Positions 43,801 to 53,750 of a DNA stretch of 64,000 nt are shown here, piece after piece. Under the pieces are notes generated by a model. The model worked only from the letters and a program-made list of their open reading frames with translations, had not been told where the DNA came from and did not search any database. This stretch comes from Mesorhabditis belari (Eukaryota; Nematoda; Chromadorea; Rhabditida; Rhabditidae). The translations under genes and the position numbers were made by a program. Position 1 is the stretch's first letter. Each line of letters starts with the position of its first letter. The stretch is taken from assembly GCA_958450365.1 (NCBI GenBank), contig CAUEEP010000034.1, forward strand, positions 62,001 through 126,000, given 5' to 3'.

Positions 43801-45850
43801 TCATTATCCAATATCTTTCTATTAACTCTAAAAAAATCGATTATAATTTTTTAAAGTCTTGGTAAAGCTAGATCGAAAGAATTTGAGAATGATTCTTTTA
43901 TAGTTCCTTTATAGTTCCTATTCAGCTGCTTTATAGTTCTTTTATAGTTCCTTTATAGTTCCTTTCTAATTCCTTTAGAGTTCCTTGATAGTGATAGCCC
44001 TTTATAGTTCATCAAAAGTACTCTTTCACGTTTCGCTAATTTCACCTAAGCCACAATACAATTTTTATCCTTTCATTATCCAATATCTTTCTATTAACTC
44101 TAAAAAAAATCGATTATAATTTCTTAGAGTCTTGGTAAAGCTAGATCGAAAGAATTTGAGAATGATCGAGTGATCGATCAATGTCAAAATGTGATCAATG
44201 TGAAGCTTTCTTTTCTCGAAACTCTTTCAGTTTCCATTTGACAAGGAAGTTTAATATTTTAACTATAAAAGAAAGAAAGAATGATGAATTGAAGGTATTG
44301 ATTGAAAGATGTTAATAAAGAAATGAATAGCTCGAACTAAGGGGAATTGAGCTCTCTTCTGTCTAGCAGGCAGATACTCTACCACTGAGCTATCAGCCTT
44401 GTTTGCCTAAGAAGAAAGAAGGAACTAACTTTCATTTAAACATTGCTGATAGAAGATCTTTGCTTTATTGACAGCGCTGTCTGGTTGAATGGTGTCATCG
44501 CGAGCCTCGAGTAGTTCTGAAAAGAGCATTTTGTAAAAGTTCGCTAGAAGATCCCGTATTCTAATAGTAGTAGTTCTCTAATAGTTCTCTAATACTAGTG
44601 CACCTAAAGCTTTGCCTAAATTCCTAAATTCCTCGAAATCTCGAGAACCGCTTATCAGAACCCATCGATGTGAGGGCGGAAAATGTAACTGACGATGAGA
44701 TCTAGTGGGGGATTTGAGTGTTGAGCTTCTGTGAAAGCTTTGGAACTGTCAAATAGTCATCAACTCGGCTCGGCGCAGTGCACTACTATTAGAGAGAATA
44801 GAGGTATCTTCTAGCGAACTCTTAAATAATGCTAAGCCTATTTTTTTGGATCTGCACAAGGAAATGTACAAGTACAAGTACAAAGAAATGTACAAGTACA
44901 AGGAAATGTACAAGTACAAGTACAATTACAAGGAAATGTACAAGTACAAGTACAAAGCTATGTACAAGTACAAAGCTAGGTACAAGTACAAAGCAATGTA
45001 CAAGTACAAGGAAATGTTTATAAAAGTTTCCAACCTTTCAACGCAAACTCGAGATCTTGTCCGAGATTCTCAAAATTCGATACAGATGGCGCATCATCGG
45101 GAATCGGATGTCCCTAGAAGAAAAAAGCAATTAAAAAAGCAATTAAAAAGCAATTAAAAAGCAGATTTTCAAATATTCAATGATCTATTCATATCTATTC
45201 ATATCTAGATTACTATAATTTAAAGAAAAAGATCACTTTTATCCATTGTCCACACGCGTACGCATAGAAATCTTGACACGGATCAACTGAGGCGTTCATT
45301 GAAGATAAAATGACCGATGCTGAAATGTGAGAGGGTTTAAAATGAAAAAGGAAAAGGTTATGTCAAAATTTAAGATCATAAATCTATAGTTAAGTCTTTT
45401 TTCTAGCTTATTTCATTTTGATTTAATTCATTTTCTTAAGAAATTCAGTATGAAAGAGCTAAAATCTCTAGGAAAATGTCGTTAGTTCTCTTCAGTACTT
45501 TATAGATTAAGATATTCAGCCAACAACGCTACCGTACACCTCTCGATAAGCTGAATACTCAGTTGAATCTGTTTCCGGTAAGATCTAAGGTCTTAATAAA
45601 GGCCAAACATCAGCAAAGATCATTCAACGATGAGTCAAAGCAACAAAATTCGATCGATCGATCAACATCGATTAAGAAAATCCAGCGAATTCTCACCTGT
45701 ATGTATGCATCCAGGTGTAAGGCAAACCTCCGGCGGTTTCGTGAAATAGAAATAAATAAGCCCGACAAGGAAAAGGCACGCCAAAAAGAAGAATATCCCG
45801 GCTAGGACGCCAAAAGTGCGCGCCGGCGCGCCCATTCTTCTACCTTTCAA
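31894..45850 (-). CDS. Neprilysin-like zinc metallopeptidase (M13), complete, 22 exons
   Basis: Type II membrane ectopeptidase that would trim extracellular peptides. The coding exons, listed 5' to 3', are 45697-45835, 45237-45319, 45035-45113, 44430-44516, 43671-43754, 42961-43082, 42830-42918, 42246-42333, 41829-41966, 41084-41184, 40933-41039, 40395-40513, 37968-38066, 36980-37063, 36515-36612, 35952-36010, 35285-35404, 35042-35130, 34791-34897, 33544-33640, 33420-33496 and 31894-31993. They sum to 2166 bp with every phase consistent: 721 residues plus TGA. A short cytoplasmic tail precedes the membrane anchor at about 7-31. Then come C38-x4-C43 and [12 protein letters not shown] (59-70). 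The catalytic part has VNAFYSP (N515), GHEITH (His556, Glu557, His560), GENIAD (third ligand Glu618, Asp622) and C-terminal CRVW. The 41- and 62-residue spacings fit human neprilysin. The ATG lies 15 bases after a TTTCCAG acceptor, a likely trans-splice site. Several paralogues are usual in nematodes, so no symbol is given. Confidence 0.96.
32122..32345. mobile_element. MITE C copy 1
   Basis: Ends ATACTGTATTCCCTCTAATA and CTACTATTAGAGAAAATACGGTA. Interior: GCACCTAAAGCTTTGCCTAA, GGTCGGAAAATGTAGCTGAC and GCTCGGCGCGGTGCACTA. The second copy is at 44554-44806, in the same orientation and also in a peptidase intron. A left-end fragment lies at about 46194-46222. Confidence 0.85.
32388..32735. repeat. 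CTGTAATCTGTAGT tandem repeat
   Basis: About 25 seven-base half-units (CTGTAAT, CTGTAGT, CTGTAAG, CTGTATG) in the last peptidase intron. It keeps long Thr/Asp/Tyr/Gln frames open on the minus strand with no gene. Confidence 0.92.
33060..33350. repeat. TTCTAATGATTCTTATAC tandem repeat
   Basis: About 15 degenerate units of 16-18 bases with TATAGGTTCTTATAATTC variants, in the last peptidase intron. Confidence 0.88.
34103..34345. repeat. Telomere-like GCCTAA tracts in peptidase intron
   Basis: A short GCCTAA run at 34107-34130 and about ten units at 34290-34345 (complement of TTAGGC), flanking a GC-rich stretch with GGGGGGCGCATGCACACCGC and the palindrome GGCGCTAGCCGCTAGCC. Confidence 0.88.
34690..34780 (+). 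repeat. Degenerate SL1-repeat fragment at an exon edge
   Basis: CGATCGCTCTCCATCTGGCA, GCGCCCCGGGATAAGG and CGGTTCAATTACCCAA resemble the 28-kb version of the family. It ends about ten bases from the donor of the 34791-34897 exon. Confidence 0.7.
35425..35683. repeat. 9-bp tandem repeat (GTCTAGAAT)
   Basis: About 28 units with GTCTAGAAC/AAG variants, each containing the palindrome TCTAGA. Intronic. The SRMSRM frame is a repeat artefact. Confidence 0.95.
36328..36410 (-). tRNA. tRNA-like sequence, long middle
   Basis: Minus strand: GTGTGGCTGACTGGTTAAGTG A-box and GGGTTCGAACCCC B-box, with CGACCTTATGAAGGTCG pairing between them and TTATCTTATCTTATC inserted. GTGTGG can pair with CCACAT. It is either a class II tRNA relic or an intron-bearing gene; decayed is more likely. 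It lies in a peptidase intron. Confidence 0.45.
37093..37810. repeat. 718-bp palindrome with a tRNA-like sequence in each arm
   Basis: Left arm AACTATAGAAAATTAGGAAT and GATTACGGTAGTTATAGTGT; the right arm is the inverse. Each arm includes a GTGGTGTAGTGGTAGTGCGT ... GGGTTCGAGTC tRNA-like stretch (37294-37362 plus, 37547-37618 minus). Arms differ by scattered substitutions, more in the outer third. The whole lies in the intron between peptidase exons 37968-38066 and 36980-37063. Confidence 0.88.
38197..39471. mobile_element. mariner-family transposon, 1275 bp, TA target duplication
   Basis: Terminal inverted repeats of about 28 bp beginning TTAGGTTGGCAACTTAATAA at both ends, flanked by TA (38195-38196 and 39472-39473). 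The length is standard for a mariner. It interrupts MITE A in the 38067-40394 intron of the peptidase gene. Confidence 0.95.
38357..39407 (+). pseudogene. mariner transposase, frameshifted
   Basis: Recognisable pieces in shifting frames: [20 protein letters not shown] (start), [20 protein letters not shown] (helix-turn-helix), [20 protein letters not shown] (first catalytic Asp region), [20 protein letters not shown], and a C-terminal [20 protein letters not shown]. Several stops and frameshifts break it. Many breaks coincide with odd G or C runs (38563-38576, 38910-38925), so either decay or sequencing/assembly error is possible. As read it cannot make an active enzyme. Confidence 0.9.
39880..40160 (-). 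repeat. tRNA-Thr-derived repeat, copy 1
   Basis: About 280 bp shared with 47636-47925. The minus strand carries a tRNA-like head (39938-40009): D-arm GTGTAATGGTTAGCAC, anticodon loop CTGGTAG (GGT, Thr), T-arm GCGGGTTCGAATCCCGG. The acceptor stem has two mismatches and two G-U pairs. Common flanks include TTTTTTGAAAATTTAGCAGT and CTTGAAGGAACACGAAAGG. It looks like a SINE-like or segmentally duplicated tRNA relic. Confidence 0.75.
40190..40290. repeat. TCTAGTTCTAGT tandem repeat
   Basis: Six-base TCTAGT array with variants, intronic. Confidence 0.9.
41330..41580. repeat. 8-bp tandem repeat (CTCTAAAG/CTATAAAG)
   Basis: About 28 units in the peptidase intron 41185-41828, flanked by two copies of CACTTTCAGCTGTCTTGTAA (41302, 41617), so the array sits inside a direct duplication. 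Confidence 0.92.
42476..42711. repeat. SL1-bearing foldback element in peptidase intron
   Basis: 236 bp with perfect leader-like strings at both ends, in the 496-bp intron between 42830-42918 and 42246-42333. A partial further unit (GCACAAAGAACATGATC ... GAAAGAACGCACAACG) follows up to about 42820. Confidence 0.9.
43165..43640. repeat. 58-bp tandem repeat (GGGCAAGCTTTAGATGGCTT)
   Basis: About seven degenerate units containing CTAGCTGGGCTACAGTAACT, in the peptidase intron 43083-43670. Confidence 0.88.
43730..44180. repeat. Tandem duplication including part of a peptidase exon
   Basis: The start of the 43671-43754 exon, its acceptor CTAAGCC and about 120 bp of intron recur at 44008-44170 (CATCAAAAGTACTCYKYCAC, TTTCGCTRATTTCACC, CTAAGCCACAATACAA). 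Between them is a TTTATAGTTCCTTTATAGTT array. The duplicate keeps only about 27 bases of exon. Confidence 0.88.
44331..44398 (-). tRNA. tRNA-like sequence, degenerate
   Basis: Minus strand: GATAGCTCAGTGGTAGAGTA A-box, TCTGC CTGCTAG ACAGA anticodon arm (GCT), but the B-box reads GAGCTCAATTCC. Lies in a peptidase intron. Relic of a Ser(GCT)- or Ala-type tRNA. Confidence 0.45.
44554..44806. mobile_element. MITE C copy 2
   Basis: Same body as 32122-32345 with about 10% difference. The left end is expanded by two extra TCTCTAATAGT units and there is a duplicated CTAAATTC. Confidence 0.85.
44862..45018. repeat. CAAGTACAAGGAAATGTA tandem repeat
   Basis: 18-base and 6-base units, immediately next to the 45035-45113 exon of the peptidase. 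Confidence 0.9.
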
Positions 45851-47510
45851 CTGGAAATTTGAAAAATACATTTATTCAAACGAATACTTTGTGAAAAACA
45901 ATACACAAGTACAATCACTTAGCCCTAAATCTAGAAAAACTTTGATGTTTCGTAGCTGATTACGAATGTCAGCTGATTATGAATGGGTCTAGGCGTCGAT
46001 GAATGAGTGGGTCTAGATCTAGACGATTCGTCAACAGACGATTAGACGTCTAGATCTAGACGATCTAGACGATCTAGACGATCTAGACGATCTAGACGAT
46101 CTAGACTAGCTAGACGATCGGCGGTATAGCGCCGAATTACTTTCTTTGAAACAACCGGATGGCGTAGGGGATAGTGTCCCGGGAAAATAGAAGATACCGT
46201 ATTCTCTCTAATAGTCCACGCGCCTTTTTAACCTGGTTCGATTCAGCTCACTCTCAAATCCTTTTTCTTGATTTACAAAAACCCATACCATACGGATAAT
46301 GGAATGAAAATGAAAGAGATTTGAGATTATAAGATAAAAAAGTAATGGTAAAGTGATTTAGTATTTACTAATGGATCTAGGAAATCTATAAACTCTTTGA
46401 TCGACTTTTTGAGTCATACTAGCATAGTCATACTACTGTATCTACTGTACATAATCATACTACAATACTAGCATCGATTCTACTGATAAATAGTCGTTTG
46501 AATCGTTACAGGAGTCAAGGTTAAGCAAGTCCACTTGACTATGAGGACTAGGGACTCGTTTCCATCATAATTGAGTGAAAAAAAATGAAATTAGATGCAA
46601 GATTTAATTTGTTTTCCAGTTTTTTGCTTTAAAAACTCAGTGTTTTGATAAAAATAGAGAGACACAAAATCTTCTGGGAAACGACAACCTATGAGATCTC
46701 TTAAGAAATATTAAAAAAAACCTAAGAAATCCTAAGAAATAGAGATTCTCAAAATTTCCCCTACCTCCTAGGCTATCCCTCCTAGGACGGCCACTCGATG
46801 CCGTCCAGTTTTTCCAGAATAATTCAATCTTTCGAAATGCAGAAACGATTCGTCGATCTGAAATTAGAATTGAAGAGAAGAAGAAAAAAGAAAAGAAATC
46901 GAGATCTCGATTTGCTCTAAAGAAATTCAAAAAATCCAATTCTCAGCTTTTTAGAGACAGTTTTCTTAAGCAAAACAAAAAAGATTAAAAAAAAGAATAT
47001 CAATATAAAAATGAGTACAAGATTTAAAATGACAAGTACATGGTGTTTTTTTTTTCTTTTGGAGAGACGAAGAGTATAGATTGAGGAGGGGAAAGGGGAT
47101 CAGTTCAGAGGGAGACAATCAAAAGAAGTGGAAATCACGGCTGAGGACAGCTGTTTCCAATCGCTCATTTTCTCTTCAAACACACTTTTTTTTTCTCTTG
47201 ATTTTGGTTTTGAAAACGAAGAAGAGAATGAAGGGGGAAAGCCGTATGGGTCAATGAAAAGTCAATGAAAAGTCAATGAAAAGTCAATGAAATCAAACTT
47301 AAAAGTTTGATTTTAGGGTTTCATTTGGTTTCATTTGAGATAAAATCGAGGAAATCGAGGGTTTTTTGGGGTAAAATGATTTTTTCAGTGTTCTAGATGA
47401 CTTTTTTCCGATTTCTTAACAGAAAAATAACGCATAACTAAAGCTAGCTAAAGTCTAGTGCATTAGAAATTATGCGTTTACAAATTTAAGAACAAAAGTT
47501 GGAACAAAGG
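45851..47510. promoter_or_regulatory. Upstream region of the peptidase gene
   Basis: Non-coding apart from possible 5' UTR. Contains a GATCTAGAC array (46020-46110), a left-end fragment of MITE C (about 46194), and AAGTCAATGAA repeats (47250-47290). A tRNA A-box-like GGATGGCGTAGGGGATAGTG at 46158 has no B-box. Confidence 0.4.
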
Positions 47511-47526
47511 GCAGAGCAAAAGTTAG

Positions 47527-47592
47527 TTGATGACTCGAACCCCCGATCTTTCGTTTAACAGGCAACTGTGCTAACCATTACACCACAAGGCA
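47527..47592 (-). tRNA. tRNA-like relic, third copy of the GGT/GTT family
   Basis: Minus strand GTGCCTTGTGGTGTAATGGT, anticodon loop CTGTTAA, and GGGGTTCGAGTC. It lies about 150 bp from the 47636-47925 copy and shares CTTACTCTAGAGGGA with it, pointing to a local duplication. Confidence 0.5.
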
Positions 47593-47635
47593 CTTGATCG
47601 TCACTTACTCTAGAGGGACTTAAGTCTGATTCCCT

Positions 47636-47925
47636 TTGGTTAAACAGGTTTTTTGAAAATTTAGCAGTTGGAACTAGGAAAAATCAAAAAATGCCCGCCG
47701 CCGGGATTCGAACCCGCCATCTTTCGCTTACCAGGCAACTGTGCTAACCATCACACCACAATGCACTTGCTTGCCCCTTACTCTAGAGGGAGTTAAGTCA
47801 AAGTACATATTGAAAATTAAAAAACCTTTGGCAAATGATTTCTTGAAGGAACACGAAAGGATCAGAATTCAAAATGGAATTCATTTCTGAGAGAGAAAAA
47901 GATTCGATTTTTATCTAGGAACATA
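47636..47925 (-). repeat. tRNA-Thr-derived repeat, copy 2
   Basis: About 95% like 39880-40160 over the full shared length, with the tRNA-like head at about 47694-47766 (anticodon loop CTGGTAA, GGT). Confidence 0.75.
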
Positions 47926-48244
47926 AAATATCTTCTATAAAGCTAAATTCTTCAAAAAAAAAACTCTTTACTATATCTAAATTCTTTCAAAATAGCGAAA
48001 CACTTGAAAGAAAAGGGGTTCTTCCACTAAAAACACACTTCATTTTCGTTAAGGAAAAAGAAAAAAAACTTCAAAGGCCATAAAGAAAACTTTAAACTAG
48101 TTCTGTTACTTAAACTAATTACTTTAAACTTTAAAATAAACACAAACAAGCTAATTATGTTCAAAAAAATCTTAAAATATACCAAAAATCTATTGATCGA
48201 CCCGTTTTGATTCGAGAAATTTCGAAAAATACCTTAATACGTCA

Positions 48245-48638
48245 AGATTTTAGGGGGTGGGACATTTGCGCACCTTTTTTTGCTGGAAAAGGCCTTAGGA
48301 AAGGTCGTAGAGCTTCAAAAATGTTTTCACATAAGGGAATCGTATGCGTAGATTCAGAATTTTGACAAATCAGACCTCACTGACACGTCAAATTTCGGCT
48401 AAAAGGCAAAAACTACGCAACTTAACGCTTTTCCGCAGTTTTTGCCTTTTAGCCGAAATTTGACGTGTCAGCGAGGTCTGATTTGTCAAAATTCGGAATC
48501 TACGCATACGATTCCCTTCTATGGAAACATTTTTGAAGCTCTACGACCTTGCCTAAGGCCTTTTCCAGCAAAAAAAAGGTGCGCAAATGTCCAGGTGCGC
48601 AAAAAAAAATTTCGCATTTGTCCCACCCCCAGATTTTA
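48245..48638. mobile_element. Palindromic MITE D, copy 1
   Basis: 394-bp foldback. Ends GATTTTAGGGGGTGGGACAT / TTGTCCCACCCCCAGATTTT; arms GGAATCTACGCATACGATTC and AAATTTGACGTGTCAG; short loop near 48425. Confidence 0.88.
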
Positions 48639-48717
48639 TGAAAAAATGAAAAAGCTGCTAGTAATTGGGCTACGGTAAAATGGGGCACGCTTTAGAGTTA
48701 AACCAGAACTAACTTGG

Positions 48718-49012
48718 ATCTAACATCTAATATCTAATATCTAACATCTAACATCTAACATCTAATATCTAACATCTAATATCTAACATCTAATATCTAA
48801 CATCTAACATCTAATATCTAACATCTAACATCTAACATCTAACATCTAACATCTAATATCTAATATCTAATATCTAATATCTAATATCTAACATCTAATA
48901 TCTAACACCTAACATCTAATATCTAATATCCAACATCTAATATCTAACATCTAATATCTAACATCTAATATCTAACAGATCTAACATCAAACATCTAACA
49001 GATCTAACAATA
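48718..49012. repeat. TCTAACATCTAATATC tandem repeat
   Basis: About 35 eight-base units alternating ATCTAACA and ATCTAATA. Confidence 0.95.
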
Positions 49013-49367
49013 AGATTTTACACCATTTAGCTTTGGTCTAATTCTGAGTCAGAACTCATAGGTTCACATTGAGCCTTTATAGCTTCACAAAACCAAAAAA
49101 GTACATTCATAAGTGCAGTTGGGTCTAAAGCTGTTTGTAAATGGTTTTCCATAATTATAGATACAATGGCTTATGATCTATTACTAACAATCGCAATCTA
49201 ACTAAAAGCTAAAATTTTGCACTGAGCAATAAAAGCATTTCAAGCGGTAGTTTAATTCTCTTTCTCTAAAGTTTAATATTATTTACCTACAAAGCTTTCT
49301 GCATCTATAATTATAGATTACCTTGTATGTATCTAATAAGTACAAAAGCTCGGTCAGTTTCAATGAA

Positions 49368-49434
49368 GTTAGAAGTTAGAAGTTAGAAGCTAGAAGCTAG
49401 AAGTTAGAAGCTAGAAGCTAGAAGCTAGAAACTG
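49368..49434. repeat. AGAAGCTAGAAGTT tandem repeat
   Basis: Seven-base AGAAGYT unit, about nine copies. Confidence 0.88.
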
Positions 49435-50157
49435 GATTCAAGAACTTCTCTTCCCAATCAATCTCTAATTCGAAAAGAAGGAAAATTAATGAATAAAAGA
49501 ATAAAGAACAGAGAAAAGATAAGAAGAATTGAAGAAAAGAAGAAAAATAGATAGAAGTAGGAGACAATGTGGCCTTATAGGGCCCTATAGGCTTCCTCAG
49601 TGGCTCAGTCAGCATCATTTGTCTGTTCCGCTCTTTTCCCACCCCGTTAACACTTTTCCTCATCTTTTCTTCTTTTCTTGTCCATTGTGAATCTAATTCT
49701 GAAGTCCCTGAGGTCTCTAACATAGACTTTTCAAAGAAAATGATCATTGAGGGAAGAAAATGTTTTTCTGAAGAAAAAAAAGGATAAAGGAAAGGATTAG
49801 GATTCTCTTTTTAGTCTAATAACAAATTGTGTAGAAATTTTGTTTAATTATGAGTACTTTAGTTTTAAAAGTTACAGTAAACAATGCTAAAAACAATGCT
49901 GTAAAGTCTAAAGTGTTTTTATCTTTATTTTGCCAAGAAAAATCCACCAAAAGTGCTCCAGAAATGGTGAATTTCTATTAGCATAAAGTACACAGAAATA
50001 GAAAAGATTGAACTTCTCATTTCCTGGAGAACACTTTGCAAATGAACATCTATTTTTTTTCCAAGAGATAGCTGAATATTCTTTCTCTTTCTCTTTTTAT
50101 CTCATCAAATTCTCCCTTCATTTCCATTCATTCATTTGCACAATTGGGTACGAATTG

Positions 50158-50292
50158 AGGGAAATGGAAAGAAGAAAATGGAAAGAAGAAAATGGAAAGA
50201 AGAAAATGGAAAGAAGAAAATGGAAAGAAGAAAATGGAAAGAAGAAAATGGAAAGAAGAAAGAAGAAAGAAGAAAGAAGAAAGAAGAAAGGG
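50158..50292. repeat. GAAAATGGAAAGAA tandem repeat
   Basis: 13-14-base units followed by AGAAGAA. The long plus frame through it is an artefact. Confidence 0.9.
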
Positions 50293-52371
50293 TTCAATTC
50301 ACATTTGATTAACTTTCCTAAGACATATTGTTCCTGCTATTTTAGGATTTATGTGTACGAATTATTGGATGCTTGTAATTAAAAACTGAATCCATTTTGG
50401 CAACTTTCTAGACTATCGTATAAATTTTTGAATGACTAGAAAGAGTACGGTAACTTGTCCAGGTATTTGACCAGAAAATTTAACCCCAACTGTGCACTGA
50501 AGAACGTTCTACAGTAGTATTGTACTAAACTAGAGACAAGATTACAGTAGTTAAGGGACAAACTCTAGAAACCAAACGGAGGACACTTTAGTACTGATAC
50601 ACAGATTTGCTATAGTACAGTACACAGTAGAACACAGTACAGTACCTCAGCCAAGTCAAGGCTATAAGCATGACCTGGCTCTAACTGGTGTAAGCAGTTT
50701 TTAAGCCTTGGTCTTGGCTTCGTCTAACTCAGGCTCCAGGCTAGCTAGCTTATCCAGGATAATCTAGGACTATCTCTGATCCTGGCCTTTAGCAAATTGG
50801 TCCTAGAACCAGTTCCATTGTACAGACAAACCTACAGTAGTACTGTGCTATGTCCAAACCTACAGTAGTACTATGCTGATTCACTATTCTAAAAGCCTTT
50901 CCTTGGCCATCAATTTATTTCCGTTTTTCTCTTAGCAATGATTCAAAAGCGTGGATAAATGGATGTATCATTGATATGAAAAAGATATTTCTTTTCTTTT
51001 GGGATAAATCACCGAGTGTTTCTCTTTCATTTGATCGAATGGGCCCATTTGGGTGATGGATTATTGGGATGAAAAATTGGTGAGTTTAAGAAAAAAAGAA
51101 ATGGATGAATGAGAAAGAAAAGGCACATGTGACCCCTGAAGAGATTCACTCATGGATCCATCAATGATTCGAGGGGGGAAATGGGGGGTTATCCGATCAC
51201 TCGGACATTGTATTGATTGCTGACTCATTCACTGGTTTTAAATGGGATTGAGGAAGCGTTTAAGTAATTGTTAAAATTAAGAACCTAATTGGTTTACTGT
51301 ATTAGCCGAAAATAAGAAAAAACCAAGCAAAAACAAAGCAAAAACGGTCAGTTAAAGTACTTGATAGCTCGCTAAACGATAATGAATGAGAAAACACAAG
51401 TGTAAGTATTATCCAAAAGATCCAAAATCCAAAAGATGCATATTTCCCATGTAGCTATGAAATTGTAAAGAGCAAAGACTTATGAAGTACCAGAAATATG
51501 CCAAACTGTTCAAGACTTAGGTCTGGTCAGAGTCCAAATGCTGATAAATAACTGATAAATAGCAAATAGTTGATATTCTATTATTCCTGGCAATGAGAAG
51601 TGAAAAGAGAATGAAGAGCGCTAGAAAGGATTTGTTTGGAAGCTGCCCTATAAGTCAAGTCGAGTTCAATTCCTGAGAAAATGCTGGACTTCACCAGAAG
51701 AGGTGTGTTCATACGATTAACGAAGACAACGTACGGGAGTCTAACAGATGAAGCAAAGCCAAGACAACCGGATAAGAAAAGAGTTTAGCGGTGAAATGGA
51801 TGTGAACACAAAGTGAACAAAGTGAATGGTGTGTTAGATAAACGAGTGTGACAGAGTGGTGGAAAGTAGATGAAAAGAAGATGAAAGACCCGAGAATGGA
51901 TGGGGAGGCAGCCGCTCCTCTCAATGGTCCATTGGGCCTATCACTTGGAAGGTGCCAATGTGTGGCTAATGTTACAGTTTAAGGGAAGGGGAAAAGGATA
52001 TGGGGAAAACGAAAAGGCTCAATTGGTCTTTCTCTTCATTTCATTGCTTCTTTTCACTCATTCACTTTGGTGCCCTCCCACCACAACAAAGTGCAATTGA
52101 CGCTAATAGTAAGTGGAGAATGTTATTTGAAAGTGGATCAGCTTTGGGATAGCTATGATAGTTAAGTTTTCAATAGTGGATTGGCTCAAGAATATCGTTG
52201 ACTTGGATAACTTGCTCTTTTACTTAGAATGTGTTTCGTGACTGCTCTCCGCCTAATAGCGCTCTCCAGCTACCGTGCCGTCAAGCAATGCGCATATATA
52301 AGGCCGCCAATTTTTTTTCATTTTAATGGGAAGCGTGGGAAATCCAATACAACCAGGTGGGCATATGAAGA
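50293..52371. other. Intergenic, no convincing gene
   Basis: Scattered ACAGTAGTACTGT motifs (50510-50880) with short inverted copies. No exon-like stretches survive splice and phase checks. A TATA-like GCATATATAAGG lies at 52290. Confidence 0.45.
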
Positions 52372-52626
52372 TTGACAATTTTGGCGTTTAGGAAACCTTT
52401 AGCTAAAGATATCCCAAAAACGGGTCAAAACACTGAAAGCAACATAATTGACGTTTTTCACTTTAAATTTAATCGTCGCCAAACCAGGACGATGCCAAAC
52501 GTCGTCCCAATTCAAATGCACACGTCACTCAGCCCATTTGTTGAACTGTTGATGGAATCACCAAAGATTTACACAAATCGAACTTTTAAAAAACTGAATC
52601 TCTATCCTGGTTCAATGTGCAAATGA
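52372..52626 (+). CDS. Unrecognised short open frame
   Basis: 84 codons (starting TILAFRKPLAKDIPKTGQ, ending PGSMCK) with more balanced composition than the repeat frames around it, and a GCATATATAAGG box about 80 bp upstream. No domain, signal peptide or splice partner was found. The next 250 bp contain further short Lys-rich frames (KRTAKTIQEKIQDLA). It could be the relic of a mobile-element gene. Confidence 0.2.
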   Translation: MTILAFRKPLAKDIPKTGQNTESNIIDVFHFKFNRRQTRTMPNVVPIQMHTSLSPFVELLMESPKIYTNRTFKKLNLYPGSMCK

Positions 52627-53237
52627 TGATAGCGTTTTTAATAAAATTAAGGGAATGCTTGATATTTTATTGGAAAAGGTTCAAAAGAAGTGACATCAAA
52701 AGAACGGCGAAAACGATTCAAGAAAAAATACAAGATTTGGCAAGCCTGTAAGCCGACTTAAGCTGGCTACCCCGCAACACCAAGGAAAATCAACGATTTG
52801 AGCCAGATGCTCTAATGACAACTAAAACAAAAAGTTATTTTAGATGGATGATTCTTACTAAAGGAAAGAATGAGCAAATAATGACTTAAATTTACTTTGT
52901 TCCAAATCTTTTTTAAGTTTATACGCTGTTTAAATTAAATTAATTCGTTAAAAGTTACCTATTTGATGAATAAAGAGTTGTTGTCGTTGTGTCGTTGTTG
53001 TCGTGGTTGTCGTTGTCTCGGCTAGCATTTTCTTCTGTTGGTTACAATGCTTCTTGCCGGCTCTGGTTTCTAAAAAAACTCCTTGAAATAAAATAATTCA
53101 AACATAAAACTTAACTTATAGTTAAATCGTTGCTTTTCTTTTCCCGATAAACTGACGATCGAATATCACTCCACTAAATAATAAGTAAAGAACTTTACAA
53201 TTAGAAAAAGAAAAAATAAACTTCTAAATTAAAAAAA

Positions 53238-53750
53238 TCCCACGGGAGTGGGACAAATTGCTTTTGCCGCACCGCCCTGTTAGCGCACTTTTTTTTCCGC
53301 ACTGAACCCATTAGCGCACCTTTTTTCGCGTTTTAAAAAGCTCTAAAAGCTAATATTAACCAATTTCTATTCCAAAAGTTGTTTTTCTAGGTAATTTGAG
53401 GGTGTCGAATCGAAATTTTGACATAACAGAGCGTGTGGAAACAAACGGACGGAGTTATACAAAGAGAAAAATCAACAATTTTCTGTAATTTGACCTAGCC
53501 TGTCTTTCAAATTGATTCCACACGCTCTGTTATGTCAAAATTTCGATTCGACACCCTCAAATTACCTAGAAAAACAACTTTTGGAATAGAAATTGGTTAA
53601 TATTAGCTTTTAGAGCTTTTTTAAAACGCGAAAAAAAGGTGCGCTAATGGGCTAAGTGCGGAAAAAGGTGCGCTAATGGGCTAAGTGCGGAAAAAAGGTG
53701 CGCAAATGTCCGGGTGCGCAAAAAAAAGGTCGCATTTGTCCCACTCCCAA
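53238..53750. mobile_element. Palindromic MITE D relative, copy 2
   Basis: About 513 bp. The ends share GTCGCATTTGTCCCAC and GGTGCGCAAATGTCCGGGTG with 48245-48638, but the arms are different (TTCCACACGCTCTGTTATGT, CAAATTACCTAGAAAAACAA). GGTGCGCTAATGGGCTAAGT is duplicated near the right end. Confidence 0.85.

Noticed and set aside
46637..46939. 100-codon minus-strand frame upstream of the peptidase
   Set aside because: Phe-rich, with no domain and no splice link to the peptidase.
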